A DNA stretch of 64,000 nucleotides from Halosimplex litoreum (GTDB lineage: Archaea; Halobacteriota; Halobacteria; Halobacteriales; Haloarculaceae): positions 3,967,836 to 4,031,835 of the forward strand of contig NZ_CP065856.1 of the NCBI RefSeq assembly GCF_016065055.1. Direction: 5' to 3'. The notes beneath the pieces were generated by a model. It was not told where the DNA came from. It made no database searches and worked only from the letters and a program-made list of their open reading frames with translations. Shown piece after piece: positions 48,716 through 57,411 of this stretch (within the stretch, counting starts at the first letter, position 1; each line of letters opens with the position of its first letter). A program made the translations under genes and the position numbers.

Positions 48716-49768
48716 TCAGTCCTGCGTCGAGTCGGACTGGATAGTCGTGTGTTCGGACTCCTCGCTGAGCGCGAGGTTCGTCGCGATCTCGGCGTTACGG
48801 ACGGCATACTGAGCGGTCTGCTGGAGGCTCACGAGCACCTCGCGGACCCGCAGGACGTCGTCGTTGGACATCTCGTCGAGGTCGTCCAGGATCTCGGCCT
48901 CGCGGTCGCCGATCTCGGCGAACATCTCGCGGACCTCGATGGCGATGTCGTAGTCGCGCTCGACGGCCGCCTCGACCGCGAGTTCGGTGATCTCGTTGAC
49001 CTGGTCGGTGAACTCGCGGATGCGACGCATCGTCGAGGAGTCGACGTTCAGCGAGTGGCCCTCGGTCTCCAGGGCGATCTCGGCGATGTCTTCGGCGTTG
49101 TCCGCGGTCAGTTCGAGGTTCTTCGCGATCGAACGGTAGCCGATGAGCGGGAACCCGTCGTTCAGCCCCACCGCCCGCGCGAGGTTGGGGTTCTGGTAGG
49201 AAGTGAATATCAGGCGCAGCAGCAGGACGAAGATCTTGTTGGCCTGCCGTTCCCGGTTCAGGGCCCGCTGGGCGAGGTCGGGGTTGCCGTGGGCGAGCGC
49301 CTTGATCGCCTCGTTTCGCATCGTCGAGCCCGTGCTCTCCAGTCGTTCGAGGAGGTTGTCGAGCGTGAAGTCCTCCGGGTCGACAGAGCAACGAATGGCG
49401 ATCCGCTCGGGGGTCTCCTCGACGACGCCAAGTCCCATCAGCTGGGTCTCGGCGTTGTAGACGGCGTTGATGTGGGAACTCTCCAGGGTCCCGCTCTCGC
49501 CGGCGTCGACGTGGATGATGCGCCGCCCGAGGACGTACTGCGAGAGGATCGCCCGTTCGAGCGCGTCTGCGTTGAGGTCCTCGGCGTGGATGACCGCCTC
49601 GGACTCCTCGCCCTGGACGGACTCGGGCATCACCGTCAGCGTCCCCTTGCCGCCCATCCGCAGCGATACCTCGTCACCCTTCTCGACGTTGTGCTCCTTG
49701 GCCCACTTCGCAGGGAGGGTCATCGCCAGCGTCGACGGACCCAACCGCTGGACTTTCCGCGTTTCCAT
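48716..49768 (-). CDS. Phosphate uptake regulator, AbrB and PhoU domains
   Basis: A 350-residue protein. Residues 1-45 are an AbrB-type DNA-binding domain (METRKVQRLGPSTLAMTLPA, then KGDEVSLRMGGKG). Residues 115-330 contain PhoU-like helical repeats with the acidic metal-cluster pattern NAEDIAEIALE and EITELAVEAAVERDYDIA. Haloarchaeal genomes carry several AbrB-PhoU fusions, which are thought to regulate phosphate transport. ATG 49768 has a GTTTAAGG box about 26 bases upstream. Confidence 0.87.
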   Translation of the reverse strand: METRKVQRLGPSTLAMTLPAKWAKEHNVEKGDEVSLRMGGKGTLTVMPESVQGEESEAVIHAEDLNADALERAILSQYVLGRRIIHVDAGESGTLESSHINAVYNAETQLMGLGVVEETPERIAIRCSVDPEDFTLDNLLERLESTGSTMRNEAIKALAHGNPDLAQRALNRERQANKIFVLLLRLIFTSYQNPNLARAVGLNDGFPLIGYRSIAKNLELTADNAEDIAEIALETEGHSLNVDSSTMRRIREFTDQVNEITELAVEAAVERDYDIAIEVREMFAEIGDREAEILDDLDEMSNDDVLRVREVLVSLQQTAQYAVRNAEIATNLALSEESEHTTIQSDSTQD

Positions 49769-49948
49769 ACCCTTTCTTATTCTCAATCGACCTTAAACGT
49801 ATTCATACACCGTATAATTCTCTGTCAAATAATATTACGCATAGTGGACGATCGTCCGAAAATCGCAACGACCGATCTGAACGGTTACCATACTAGGAAT
49901 CTGGGGAGGGTCACGCAGGTAGAAGACGGGCGAGCAGGTGGGGTGCGG

Positions 49949-51070
49949 TCACTCGATGTCGACGAGCCGTCGCTCGTAGCGGCCGACCCTGACGCGGTGC
50001 CAGCCCCGCAGTGACTCGTCGAGGTCGGGGTCACCCGTGTCGACGCGGAGGGCGTCCAGTCCGTCGAGTTTCGCGCGGGTCGCGACGATCTCGATCGTCG
50101 ATCGGCGGATCACCTCGGGAGAGATCTGCTGGTTGCCGCGACCGAAGACGAATCCCTGTCCACCGATCGGGGAGACGACGACCACGTTTCGCTCGCCCAG
50201 GGCCGCCTCGATGTCGGCAGCGCCCCCGTCGCGGACGACCACTTTGCCCGTCGGCACCGCACCGCTGGCCCGTCCGTTTCCGGCGTCCGCCCGCCACACG
50301 TCGACGCCCAGCGGCGTCCCTTCGAACCCGAGTTCGGCCTTGATCGCGCCGACGGTTCCGCCAGGGCCGAGGACGTAGGTCGTCCCTGGTCGGACCTCTT
50401 CGGCGACCCCTTCGGCGAGCGTCGCGACGGAGCCGCCGCCGGTCTGCTTGCTCGCCTGGCGCTGTTCGGCGACGGGCGTCTTCGCGATCGCTCGCAGCTC
50501 GGTCGACACCTCCTGGGCTCGGTAGGCGTCCTCGTCCACGTCGTTGACCTCGCCGGTCTCCACGTCCTCGAACGACGCGGCGACGATCCCCGCTTCTCGG
50601 GGCCGTACCGCGAACACCGACGAGTAGATCTTCACCCCCGCCGGCACCCCCAGGATCGGGATCTCGCTGTCGCACTCGGTTACCGCCTCGGCCACGTCGA
50701 CGGCGGTCCCGTCGCCCCCGACGAACAGTATCAGATCCGCGTCGCGCTCGACGAACGCGTGGACCGCCGCGCGGGTGTCCGCCGCCGTCGTCTCCCCGCC
50801 CTCGCCCTCGCTCCCCGAGGGCGCTCCGACGACGAGGGGGTCGAATCCCACCGCACGCGCGGCGTCCGCACCCATCGGCCCGTCGAAAGCGAGTAGCTCG
50901 ACGCTCGCACCCGTCCCGGCCAGCGCGTCCAGCGCCGCGCGCGCTCGTTCGGGTGCCCGCGGCTCCGCCCCGCGTTCGCGGGCCTCCTCGACTTTCCCGT
51001 CGGTGCCCTTCAGTCCCACTCGCCCGCCCATGCCGGCGATCGGGTTGACGACCACGCCGATCCGTCGCAT
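49949..51070 (-). CDS. ATP-NAD kinase-like (AcoX/NadK-fold) protein
   Basis: A 373-residue protein: IGVVVNPIAGMGGRVGLKGT at the N terminus, the diacylglycerol/NAD-kinase motif LILFVGGDGTAVDVAEAV near residue 140, and VVVVSPIGGQGFVFGRGNQQ near 300. It is longer than NadK and matches the AcoX-type group. A kinase role on NAD or a similar nucleotide is likely but not certain. ATG 51070 was chosen, as nine further upstream codons add nothing conserved. Confidence 0.8.
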   Translation of the reverse strand: MRRIGVVVNPIAGMGGRVGLKGTDGKVEEARERGAEPRAPERARAALDALAGTGASVELLAFDGPMGADAARAVGFDPLVVGAPSGSEGEGGETTAADTRAAVHAFVERDADLILFVGGDGTAVDVAEAVTECDSEIPILGVPAGVKIYSSVFAVRPREAGIVAASFEDVETGEVNDVDEDAYRAQEVSTELRAIAKTPVAEQRQASKQTGGGSVATLAEGVAEEVRPGTTYVLGPGGTVGAIKAELGFEGTPLGVDVWRADAGNGRASGAVPTGKVVVRDGGAADIEAALGERNVVVVSPIGGQGFVFGRGNQQISPEVIRRSTIEIVATRAKLDGLDALRVDTGDPDLDESLRGWHRVRVGRYERRLVDIE

Positions 51071-51245
51071 CACAGGTGATTCGGCGCGGCCGGCCAAAAG
51101 CGACCCGACTCCCGAGCCGGCTGCCCGACTCCCGGCGGAGTCGGCGCGAGCCCGACGACCGGTCCCTGCGTCGACTCCGGCCGGACCGGGACGAGCGCGG
51201 CGGAAACCGGGCGGTTTTACATCGCGTCACGCGAAACGCTCCGAT

Positions 51246-51371
51246 ATGTACATGCCGCTGCAGGAGAGCGCCGAGGCCGTGCAGGGCGGGCTCATCAACG
51301 TCGCGGGGTTCGTTTTGCTATTGGGCGGACTGCTGTTGACCGCGCTGTGGTGGAAGATCCTCTATCGGTAG
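51246..51371 (+). CDS. 41-residue membrane microprotein
   Basis: ATG 51246 opens a 41-residue peptide: MYMPLQESAEAVQGGLINVA, then one membrane helix (GFVLLLGGLLLTALWWKIL) and a basic end YR. A GTTTTACAT box at 51211-51219 is 30 bases upstream, so it looks like a true leaderless gene. The positive C terminus suggests N-out orientation. The family is unknown to me. Confidence 0.65.
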   Translation: MYMPLQESAEAVQGGLINVAGFVLLLGGLLLTALWWKILYR

Positions 51372-51378
51372 CGCCGCG

Positions 51379-52086
51379 TTACTCGTCGCTCTCCGTCTCG
51401 ATATCGGCCAGTTCGACCCGATCGCGTAGCCACGCGGCGGCCGTCTCGACTTCCTGGTCACCGCCCCGTATCTTCACTCGCACCGAGTCGCCAGGGTAGC
51501 TCCCGACGGCCACGTCGAACCGGTCGCGCAGCTCGTCGATCCGGTCCAGCAACGCGCTCTCCGGTTCGTCGGCGACGACCGAGGTGACGTGTTCGATCTC
51601 GCCGGCGAACTCGTCCGCGATCGTCTCGAACATGGCTTTCATCTCCGCGGGCACGCCCGGCAGGACGTAGACGCTCCCGACGACGCAACCGGGGGCGACG
51701 CCCTCGAGGTTCTTCAGCAGACGAGCGCCCCGAGGGATGTCCGCGGTTCCCTCGGCGAGGTCGTCGGCCGCGTAGCCGCCTTCCTCGGCGAGCCAGTCCA
51801 GCGCCTCCTCGCTCTCGACGACCTCGCGGCCGAAGGCGGCGGCGACGCCGTCCATCGTCAGGTCGTCGTGGGTCGGCCCGAGCCCGCCGGTCACGAGGAC
51901 GGCGTCGTAGGCGGCCCGGTACTCGTTGACGACGCGGGCGATGTCGGCCACGCGGTCCGGGAGCGTGACGACTCGCTCCACGTCGACGCCGCGCTCGGTC
52001 AGTCGTTCCCCCAGCCAGGCGGCGTTCGTGTTCACCGTGTCGCCGACGAGCAACTCGTCGCCGACCGTGACGATAGCAACGCGCAT
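51379..52086 (-). CDS. Molybdopterin-binding/CinA N-terminal family protein
   Basis: A 235-residue MoaB/CinA-type domain protein. MRVAIVTVGDELLVGDTVNT is the family N terminus, and VLVTGGLGPTHDDLTMDGVA is the MPT-binding loop. VYVLPGVPAEMKAMFE completes the CinA signature. The C-terminal amidohydrolase domain of full CinA is absent, as usual in archaea. Likely an ADP-ribose or nucleotide pyrophosphatase or a cofactor-related protein. It converges with the microprotein gene only seven bases away. Confidence 0.85.
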   Translation of the reverse strand: MRVAIVTVGDELLVGDTVNTNAAWLGERLTERGVDVERVVTLPDRVADIARVVNEYRAAYDAVLVTGGLGPTHDDLTMDGVAAAFGREVVESEEALDWLAEEGGYAADDLAEGTADIPRGARLLKNLEGVAPGCVVGSVYVLPGVPAEMKAMFETIADEFAGEIEHVTSVVADEPESALLDRIDELRDRFDVAVGSYPGDSVRVKIRGGDQEVETAAAWLRDRVELADIETESDE

Positions 52087-52208
52087 ACCCGCCGTTGGCA
52101 CCCGACGCGTAAAAGGTCGCCTGCTTCCGGTCAGAACGGTCGCGGGCGTGGCGACTCCTGTCGCCGCTGCACCCCGCGGCGCCTACTCCCGTCCCGCACC
52201 GGTCGCGA

Positions 52209-53003
52209 CTACCGCATCCCCGGCGGTGGGTCGTCGTCGTCGAACTCGTCGGTCTCGGTCTCCACGTCGAGACCGATCTCTTCGCGCCGACGCTCCAGCA
52301 CGCGGATCTGCCGCAGGTAGTACAGCGCGCCGCCGATACCGACCAGCGCGAGGACCCCACCGATGCCGCCGAACAGCAGCAGGTCCCGCGCGAGGTAGTA
52401 CCGGGTCACTATCGGGCCGCGTTCGACCGAGTTCCAGCGGACGGTCATCCGGTTCGACTCGTCGGGGGAGCTTGTGGTGTAGCCACCCGGCGAGACCTTC
52501 GAGAGCAGCGGCACGCCGACGCGAGCCTGCGGCGGAAGGACGACCTCGACCGAGTGGGCCGACTCGAGGAACGTCGGGACCGCGAACCGCTTGGCGTTGG
52601 GCCGGTTCGCCGTGAACGCCACCTGGCCCCCTGCCTCGGGGAGCGTCACGTTCAGCCGCGAGTTCGTCGCGTTGACGTAGAAGTTCGACCGGTTGGCCGG
52701 CGCGGTGACCGTCCCGTTGTCGGGGTAGCGGAATCGGAGCGAGGCCACGTCCAGCGGCTCGTCGGTGCCGAGTTCGCTCCGCTGGTACAGCTCGACGTAC
52801 GACTCGTTCTCGACGCCGAGTATCCCCGTGAAGTTCCCGCGGCCAACGTCGTAGGTCGTCGTCGCGTTGGTGTCCCAGTCGTAGGTCGCGTTCTGATTCA
52901 GCTGCGCCTCGTCGGGGCCGCCGCCGCCGAACGGCGACGCACAGCCCCCGAGCGCGACGAGCACTGCCAACAGGCCGAGCGCGAGGACCGATCGCCGCCT
53001 CAT
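52209..53003 (-). CDS. DUF5803-family lipoprotein
   Basis: A 264-residue exported protein. The signal peptide ends in lipobox LGGC (Cys21). An Asn-rich beta domain follows (NATYDWDTNATTTYDV, then GRGNFTGILGVENESYVELY). A C-terminal membrane helix (LLLFGGIGGVLALVGIGGAL) leads to an acidic cytosolic tail. It overlaps DUF2110 by four bases (ATGA, 53000-53003). I recognise the family as DUF5803; the function is unknown. Confidence 0.8.
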   Translation of the reverse strand: MRRRSVLALGLLAVLVALGGCASPFGGGGPDEAQLNQNATYDWDTNATTTYDVGRGNFTGILGVENESYVELYQRSELGTDEPLDVASLRFRYPDNGTVTAPANRSNFYVNATNSRLNVTLPEAGGQVAFTANRPNAKRFAVPTFLESAHSVEVVLPPQARVGVPLLSKVSPGGYTTSSPDESNRMTVRWNSVERGPIVTRYYLARDLLLFGGIGGVLALVGIGGALYYLRQIRVLERRREEIGLDVETETDEFDDDDPPPGMR

Positions 53004-53686
53004 GGCACGACACAGAGCAGCTCCGCCGGCATGTACTGGCCGATGCTCGCCAGCAGCCCCGGCGGGTCGGTGTCTTCGGTACAGACGATGCTCTGTTCGA
53101 GCAGACCGAGCCGCTCGACGGTCACGATGTCCTGGGCGTGGCCCGCACGGTTGACCGTCGCCCGCGCCTCGGCCCGCGTCGCCGAGTTGACGTTGACCCG
53201 CCCCGCCCCGCGCGTCCAGTCGTAGAGGCGGTCGCGCTCGGCGTCGGCCAGTCGTGCGGGTTCGTCCTCGTCGGGGTCGGCCGCGACGAACCGCATCGGC
53301 AGGTGCTGGACGAGGCCGAACCGCGTCCGGATCTGCTCTGGCGTCCCCTGTCCGAGCCCGATCTCGCCGGCGGGAATGCGCACGTCACGGCCGAAGCCGG
53401 CGTCGAGGACGAACCCCTCGTCGTCCCACGACTCGAGCGTCCCGACGTGTTCCGCGCCCGGGTCGATTTCGGGCGTGACCTCGCCCCACTCCTCGGCGAG
53501 GGCGTTGGCCGCGACCGTCGCGTCCTCGCCGTCGAGGGCGACCTCGGGGAAGTCGTCGTCGCGGATCTCGAGGGTAAACGCCACGTCGAGGTCGCCGACG
53601 ACGTTGTTTACCTGCGAGCGCAGCGAGTCGGTCGCTCGCGACCGGGCGTCGCCCTCGACGTACAGCTTGGTTGCGAGTACGACCAT
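53000..53686 (-). CDS. DUF2110-family protein
   Basis: A 228-residue soluble acidic protein: VVLATKLYVEGDARSRATDS, a middle part with GFVLDAGFGRDVRIPAGEIG, and RVNVNSATRAEARATVNRAG near the C terminus. The family is archaeal and usually follows tfe, as here. The function is unknown; a link to transcription or RNA is suggested only by position. ATG 53686 overlaps the tfe stop by one base. Confidence 0.82.
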   Translation of the reverse strand: MVVLATKLYVEGDARSRATDSLRSQVNNVVGDLDVAFTLEIRDDDFPEVALDGEDATVAANALAEEWGEVTPEIDPGAEHVGTLESWDDEGFVLDAGFGRDVRIPAGEIGLGQGTPEQIRTRFGLVQHLPMRFVAADPDEDEPARLADAERDRLYDWTRGAGRVNVNSATRAEARATVNRAGHAQDIVTVERLGLLEQSIVCTEDTDPPGLLASIGQYMPAELLCVVP

Positions 53687-54213
53687 CAGGCCTCGCCGTG
53701 CTCGACGTTGAGTTCGTCGCGCAGTTGTGCGATCCGCGTCTCCATCGCGTCGACCAGGCGAGTGTTCTCCATCGCCTCGACGGGGTTGCCACAGTCCGGG
53801 CACTCGAAGCCGAACTCCATGGCTTCGCCGAACTCGAAGCGGATGCCGCAGTGCTCACACAGGTAGAACTCGTTGTCCTTCTCGTAGCCCTCCCGCTCCT
53901 CCAGAGCTTCGAGCAGCCGGTACATCTCCGACTCAAGTTGCTCGGGGATCTTCTCGTACTCGAAGGTCCAGAGGTACGTGAGCCACCCCGAGTCCTCGTC
54001 GCGAAGCCGGCGGTAGCTCGCCAGGTCGTTCTCGTAGAGGATGAACAGCGCACGGCGAACGTCGTTGAGCTCCAGGCCGAGGTCCTCGGCGAGCTCCTCG
54101 TCGGTCACTTCGCCGTCCGGCGGTGCCGCCGCCACCGGCATCCCTTTCGGGCCGACCAGCTCGTGTAAGTACTTCTGTATAACGGGGTCCTCCAGAAGTT
54201 CGTCAAAAGCCAT
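53686..54213 (-). CDS. tfe: Transcription initiation factor TFE alpha subunit
   Basis: A 175-residue TFIIE-alpha homologue. The N-terminal winged helix includes DEELAEDLGLELNDVRRALF and LWTFEYEKIPEQL. The zinc ribbon has CEHCG and CPDCG near residues 124 and 145. It helps RNA polymerase open the promoter. It heads a unit with DUF2110 and DUF5803; trm56 lies 95 bases upstream on the same strand. Confidence 0.93.
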   Translation of the reverse strand: MAFDELLEDPVIQKYLHELVGPKGMPVAAAPPDGEVTDEELAEDLGLELNDVRRALFILYENDLASYRRLRDEDSGWLTYLWTFEYEKIPEQLESEMYRLLEALEEREGYEKDNEFYLCEHCGIRFEFGEAMEFGFECPDCGNPVEAMENTRLVDAMETRIAQLRDELNVEHGEA

Positions 54214-54308
54214 TACGTCCGTCTCAGTCCGTGAGGCGTTTAAAAGCACCGGATGGACGGAACCGTCGCGTCCCGGCGTCTGCCCCGAATTCGCGGCGCG
54301 CGCCGGCT

Positions 54309-54893
54309 TCACTCGGCCTCGTCGGCCGATCCGGCGTCTCCGTGGCGGTCGGCGCCGCCCGGTTCCACGACGCGCTTGCCGGTCTCTTTCGGGATCACTT
54401 CGCGGTCGGCGCCGACCCACTCGCGGTCGAGTTCGGCCCCGTCGAACATCCGGTCGAGCGTCACCGCGAGCGACGCCACCTCCGAGTGGGGCTGGTTCGT
54501 CACGGCGACGTTGTAGTCGGCGCGCTCGTACACGTCGAACGACACCTTCTCGGCACCGACGACGAACAGGACCGGCTCGTCCGCCGCCAGCGACTCGCGC
54601 AGGTCGTCCTGCACGTTCTGGATCGGCAGCCCGTACATCGTGAGGTGGACGACCGGGCCGGTCCAGTCGGAGATGGTCGCCTTCGGCGCGTCGGTGACCT
54701 CGACCTCGAAGGGGCCGCCGAAGCGGTCGGTGATGTCCCGCACCGTGTCGGCCGAGCCGGACGCCTTCGGGCCGAAGACGACGCGGTCGGCACCCAGCGC
54801 CCGCGCCGTGAGTCCGACGTGGGTCGTCATCCGGTCGTCGCGACCCGGCCGGTGACCCAGCCGGAGGACGGCGACCTCGGGTTCGTCGTTCAT
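54309..54893 (-). CDS. trm56: tRNA (cytidine(56)-2'-O)-methyltransferase
   Basis: A 194-residue SPOUT methyltransferase. EVAVLRLGHRPGRDDRMTTH is the Trm56 N terminus; the trefoil knot parts are VVHLTMYGLPIQN, LFVVGAEKVSFDVYERADYN and VAVTNQPHSEVASLAV. It methylates C56 in the T loop of archaeal tRNAs. An acidic tail of about 20 residues ends the protein. Confidence 0.92.
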   Translation of the reverse strand: MNDEPEVAVLRLGHRPGRDDRMTTHVGLTARALGADRVVFGPKASGSADTVRDITDRFGGPFEVEVTDAPKATISDWTGPVVHLTMYGLPIQNVQDDLRESLAADEPVLFVVGAEKVSFDVYERADYNVAVTNQPHSEVASLAVTLDRMFDGAELDREWVGADREVIPKETGKRVVEPGGADRHGDAGSADEAE

Positions 54894-54917
54894 GCGCGAC
54901 GGCTACGCGAGCCCCGT

Positions 54918-55640
54918 TTAGGAGCCTTCCGACCGAGCGACCGGATCGGCGCTCCCCTCCCCCGCGCCTCGCTCGCGCCCCCAGCCCTCGGAACGCGCGT
55001 TCTCGATCGCCGACCGGACGGTCTCCCAGCCGAATCCGTCGAGGGCCGACCCGTTCACGAACACCCACGGCGTGCCGCGCACGCCCGCGTCGATTCCCTG
55101 CTGTTTGTCGGCCTCCACGACCGAGCGATAGGTCCGACCCTCGGCGTCGGACCGGACGCGCTCGCCGTCCACGTCGACGTCCCCTGCGAGGTCGGCGTAC
55201 GTCGACGGCCCCAGATCGGCCTGGTTGTCGAACAGCAGGTCGGCGTACGCGAAGAAGGCCGCGTCGTCGGCCGCGTGCTGGACGGCCCGCGCGGCGTTGG
55301 CCGCCGTGTACGAGTCGGGTTCGTGCATGTCCAGCGGGAAGTCGTAGTGTTCGAGTCGGACGACTCCCGGGTCGACGTATTCGCGCTCGACCTGCGGCGC
55401 GATCTGCTGGTCGAACTGCCGGCAGGCCGGACAGGCGAAGTCCTTGTAGACGCCGACGGTGACCGAAGCGTCCTCGGGTCCCTTGTACGGCGTCGGCAGC
55501 GACACGTCACGAGCGGTCGGCGTCCCTTCGCTTCCCGGCCCGGAGACGAGTCCGTTACATCCCGCGAGCGCGCTCCCGGCGAGCGCGCCAGTCCCCGCGA
55601 GAAACGCGCGTCTGCTCGATCCCCGTGTCTCGTCGTTCAT
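54918..55640 (-). CDS. DsbA-like thiol oxidoreductase lipoprotein with Tat signal
   Basis: A 240-residue exported protein. It has a Tat motif SSRRAFLAGTG and a lipobox LAGC (Cys28). The thioredoxin fold contains CPAC (KDFACPACRQFDQQ) as redox site, the helical insert AFFAYADLLFDNQADLG, and the cis-Pro loop VRGTPWVFVNG. It should form or shuffle disulfides outside the membrane. It shares its divergent promoter region with the epimerase gene. Confidence 0.88.
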   Translation of the reverse strand: MNDETRGSSRRAFLAGTGALAGSALAGCNGLVSGPGSEGTPTARDVSLPTPYKGPEDASVTVGVYKDFACPACRQFDQQIAPQVEREYVDPGVVRLEHYDFPLDMHEPDSYTAANAARAVQHAADDAAFFAYADLLFDNQADLGPSTYADLAGDVDVDGERVRSDAEGRTYRSVVEADKQQGIDAGVRGTPWVFVNGSALDGFGWETVRSAIENARSEGWGRERGAGEGSADPVARSEGS

Positions 55641-55780
55641 ACGTCGTCTGTGGCCCCTGTCGCGTTTACCGTTGTCGGTGACACGTTCGGCGTCGCAGCC
55701 GGACGTCCGGTCGGGTTCCCGGACGCCGACTCGCTCCGATCGACCGCAACACACATGTCGGCGCTAGACGACGTTCGCCC

Positions 55781-56749
55781 ATGGAACTCTCTGGCAAGCG
55801 ACTGGTCGTCACTGGCGGCGCGGGCTTCGTGGGTTCGCACCTCTGTGAGCGACTGGTCGCAGACAACGAGGTGGTCGCGGTCGACGACTTTTCGAACGGC
55901 GAGCGCGCGTGGCTGCCCGACGGCGTCGAAGTGGTCGAGGGCGACTTGACCGACCCCGAGGTGGCCGCCGAAGCGATCACCGAAGAGGTAGACGGCGTCT
56001 TCCACTTCGCCGCGAACAAGAACGCCGCCGCCGACGACATCGACCAGTACCGCTTCAACAACGAACTCACCGAGACCGTCCTCGACCGGATGGACGAGGT
56101 CGGTGTCGACAAGATCGCCTTTACCTCTTCGTCGACGGTGTACGGCGAGGCCCCGCGGCCCACCCCCGAGGACTACGCGCCGCTGGAGCCCATCAGCATC
56201 TACGGCGCCTCCAAACTCGGCGAGGAGAGTCTGCTGTCGGTGTACGCCAACAGCCACGACTTCACCGCGTGGGTCTACCGGTTCGCCAACATCGTCGGCC
56301 CGCGGCTTCAGCTGGGTGCGGTCATCCCCGACTTCGTCGACAAACTGGAGGACGACCCCGACTCGCTGACGATCCTCGGCGACGGCCGCCAGGAGAAGTC
56401 GTACATGCACGTCGACGACTGTGTCGATGCCATGTGTCACGTCGTCGAACACGCCGGGGACGTCTCCGAGGGCACCTCGGAGGCTCGTCGGACTTCGTCT
56501 GACGGTGACTTCAACGTCTACAATCTGGGCACGCGCACGACGACCTCGGTGACGACCATCGCCGATATCGTCAGCGACGAGATGGGCCTCGATCCGGCCT
56601 ACGAGTACACGGGCGGCGACCGCGGGTGGGTCGGCGACGTGCCGCGGATGCGCCTCTCCATCGAGAAGCTCTCGGCGCTGGGCTGGGAGCCCGAGGGGTC
56701 GTCCGACGACGCCGTCCGACGCGCGACCCGTCAACTGCTCGACGGCTGA
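55781..56749 (+). CDS. NAD-dependent sugar epimerase/dehydratase
   Basis: A 322-residue extended short-chain dehydrogenase. LVVTGGAGFVGSHLCERLVA (residues 8-27) binds NAD; Ser/Thr in TSSSTVYGE and Tyr-Lys in SIYGASKLGEE form the active site; HVDDCVDAMCHV is the usual UDP-sugar part. It is probably a UDP-glucose 4-epimerase-type enzyme for surface glycans, but the exact sugar is open. Confidence 0.88.
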   Translation: MELSGKRLVVTGGAGFVGSHLCERLVADNEVVAVDDFSNGERAWLPDGVEVVEGDLTDPEVAAEAITEEVDGVFHFAANKNAAADDIDQYRFNNELTETVLDRMDEVGVDKIAFTSSSTVYGEAPRPTPEDYAPLEPISIYGASKLGEESLLSVYANSHDFTAWVYRFANIVGPRLQLGAVIPDFVDKLEDDPDSLTILGDGRQEKSYMHVDDCVDAMCHVVEHAGDVSEGTSEARRTSSDGDFNVYNLGTRTTTSVTTIADIVSDEMGLDPAYEYTGGDRGWVGDVPRMRLSIEKLSALGWEPEGSSDDAVRRATRQLLDG

Positions 56750-56783
56750 CCGGCGGCTCCAGAAGCGTCGCGACGCGTCGGGT

Positions 56784-57245
56784 TCAGGGCGCGTAGGTGC
56801 CTTCGAGCTGTGCCTTGCCGACGAGGCAGCCCTCGGCGGCGTCGTAGGCGTCGTCCTTGGTGGCGTCCCGGCCGAGATTCAGGCGGTCGTCGAGCGCGTA
56901 GAGGAGGAACCGGTAGGTGTGCTCGCGGTCCGGCGGGTTCGGGCCGCCCCAGCCGGTCTCCCCGTAGTCGTTCTCGCCGGCGACGGCGCCGTCGCCCTCG
57001 AGGTCCCAGTCCTCGGGGATCGACTCGGTGTCGGCGTCGACGTTCCAGACGACCCAGTGGTCCCAGATCTTCCCCGCGGGCTCGCGCGCGTCGGGGTCGT
57101 CGACGACGATCAGGAACGATTCCGTGTTCGAGGGCGCCCCCGAGATCTCCAAAGGCGGGTTGACGTTGTCCTCGGTGTAGCCGTAACGCTCGGGGATCGC
57201 CGTGCCGTCCGCGAACGCCGGACTGGTGAATTGCAGGTCGGCCAT
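56784..57245 (-). CDS. YbhB/YbcL-type phosphatidylethanolamine-binding protein
   Basis: A 153-residue PEBP-fold protein: LQFTSPAFADGTAIPERYGY, SFLIVVDDPDAREPAGKIWD with the ligand-site DPD, HWVVWNVDAD, and YRFLLYALDDRLNL. No signal peptide. The function in archaea is unknown; bacterial relatives bind small ligands. ATG 57245 starts the family domain directly. Confidence 0.88.
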   Translation of the reverse strand: MADLQFTSPAFADGTAIPERYGYTEDNVNPPLEISGAPSNTESFLIVVDDPDAREPAGKIWDHWVVWNVDADTESIPEDWDLEGDGAVAGENDYGETGWGGPNPPDREHTYRFLLYALDDRLNLGRDATKDDAYDAAEGCLVGKAQLEGTYAP

Positions 57246-57411
57246 GCTACGGCGAACCGACGACGCCCCGACAGTTAAACCCGACCCACCGTTCGCCCGG
57301 CCTACAGGTTTCCCACGAGGGCGGCCGAGCGCGCCGTCGCAGTCGTGCGACCTGCAGTAGCGTCCCCAGCGGAGCGCCACGACTATATCCGGGGGTCGCC
57401 AAGCCGCGGCC

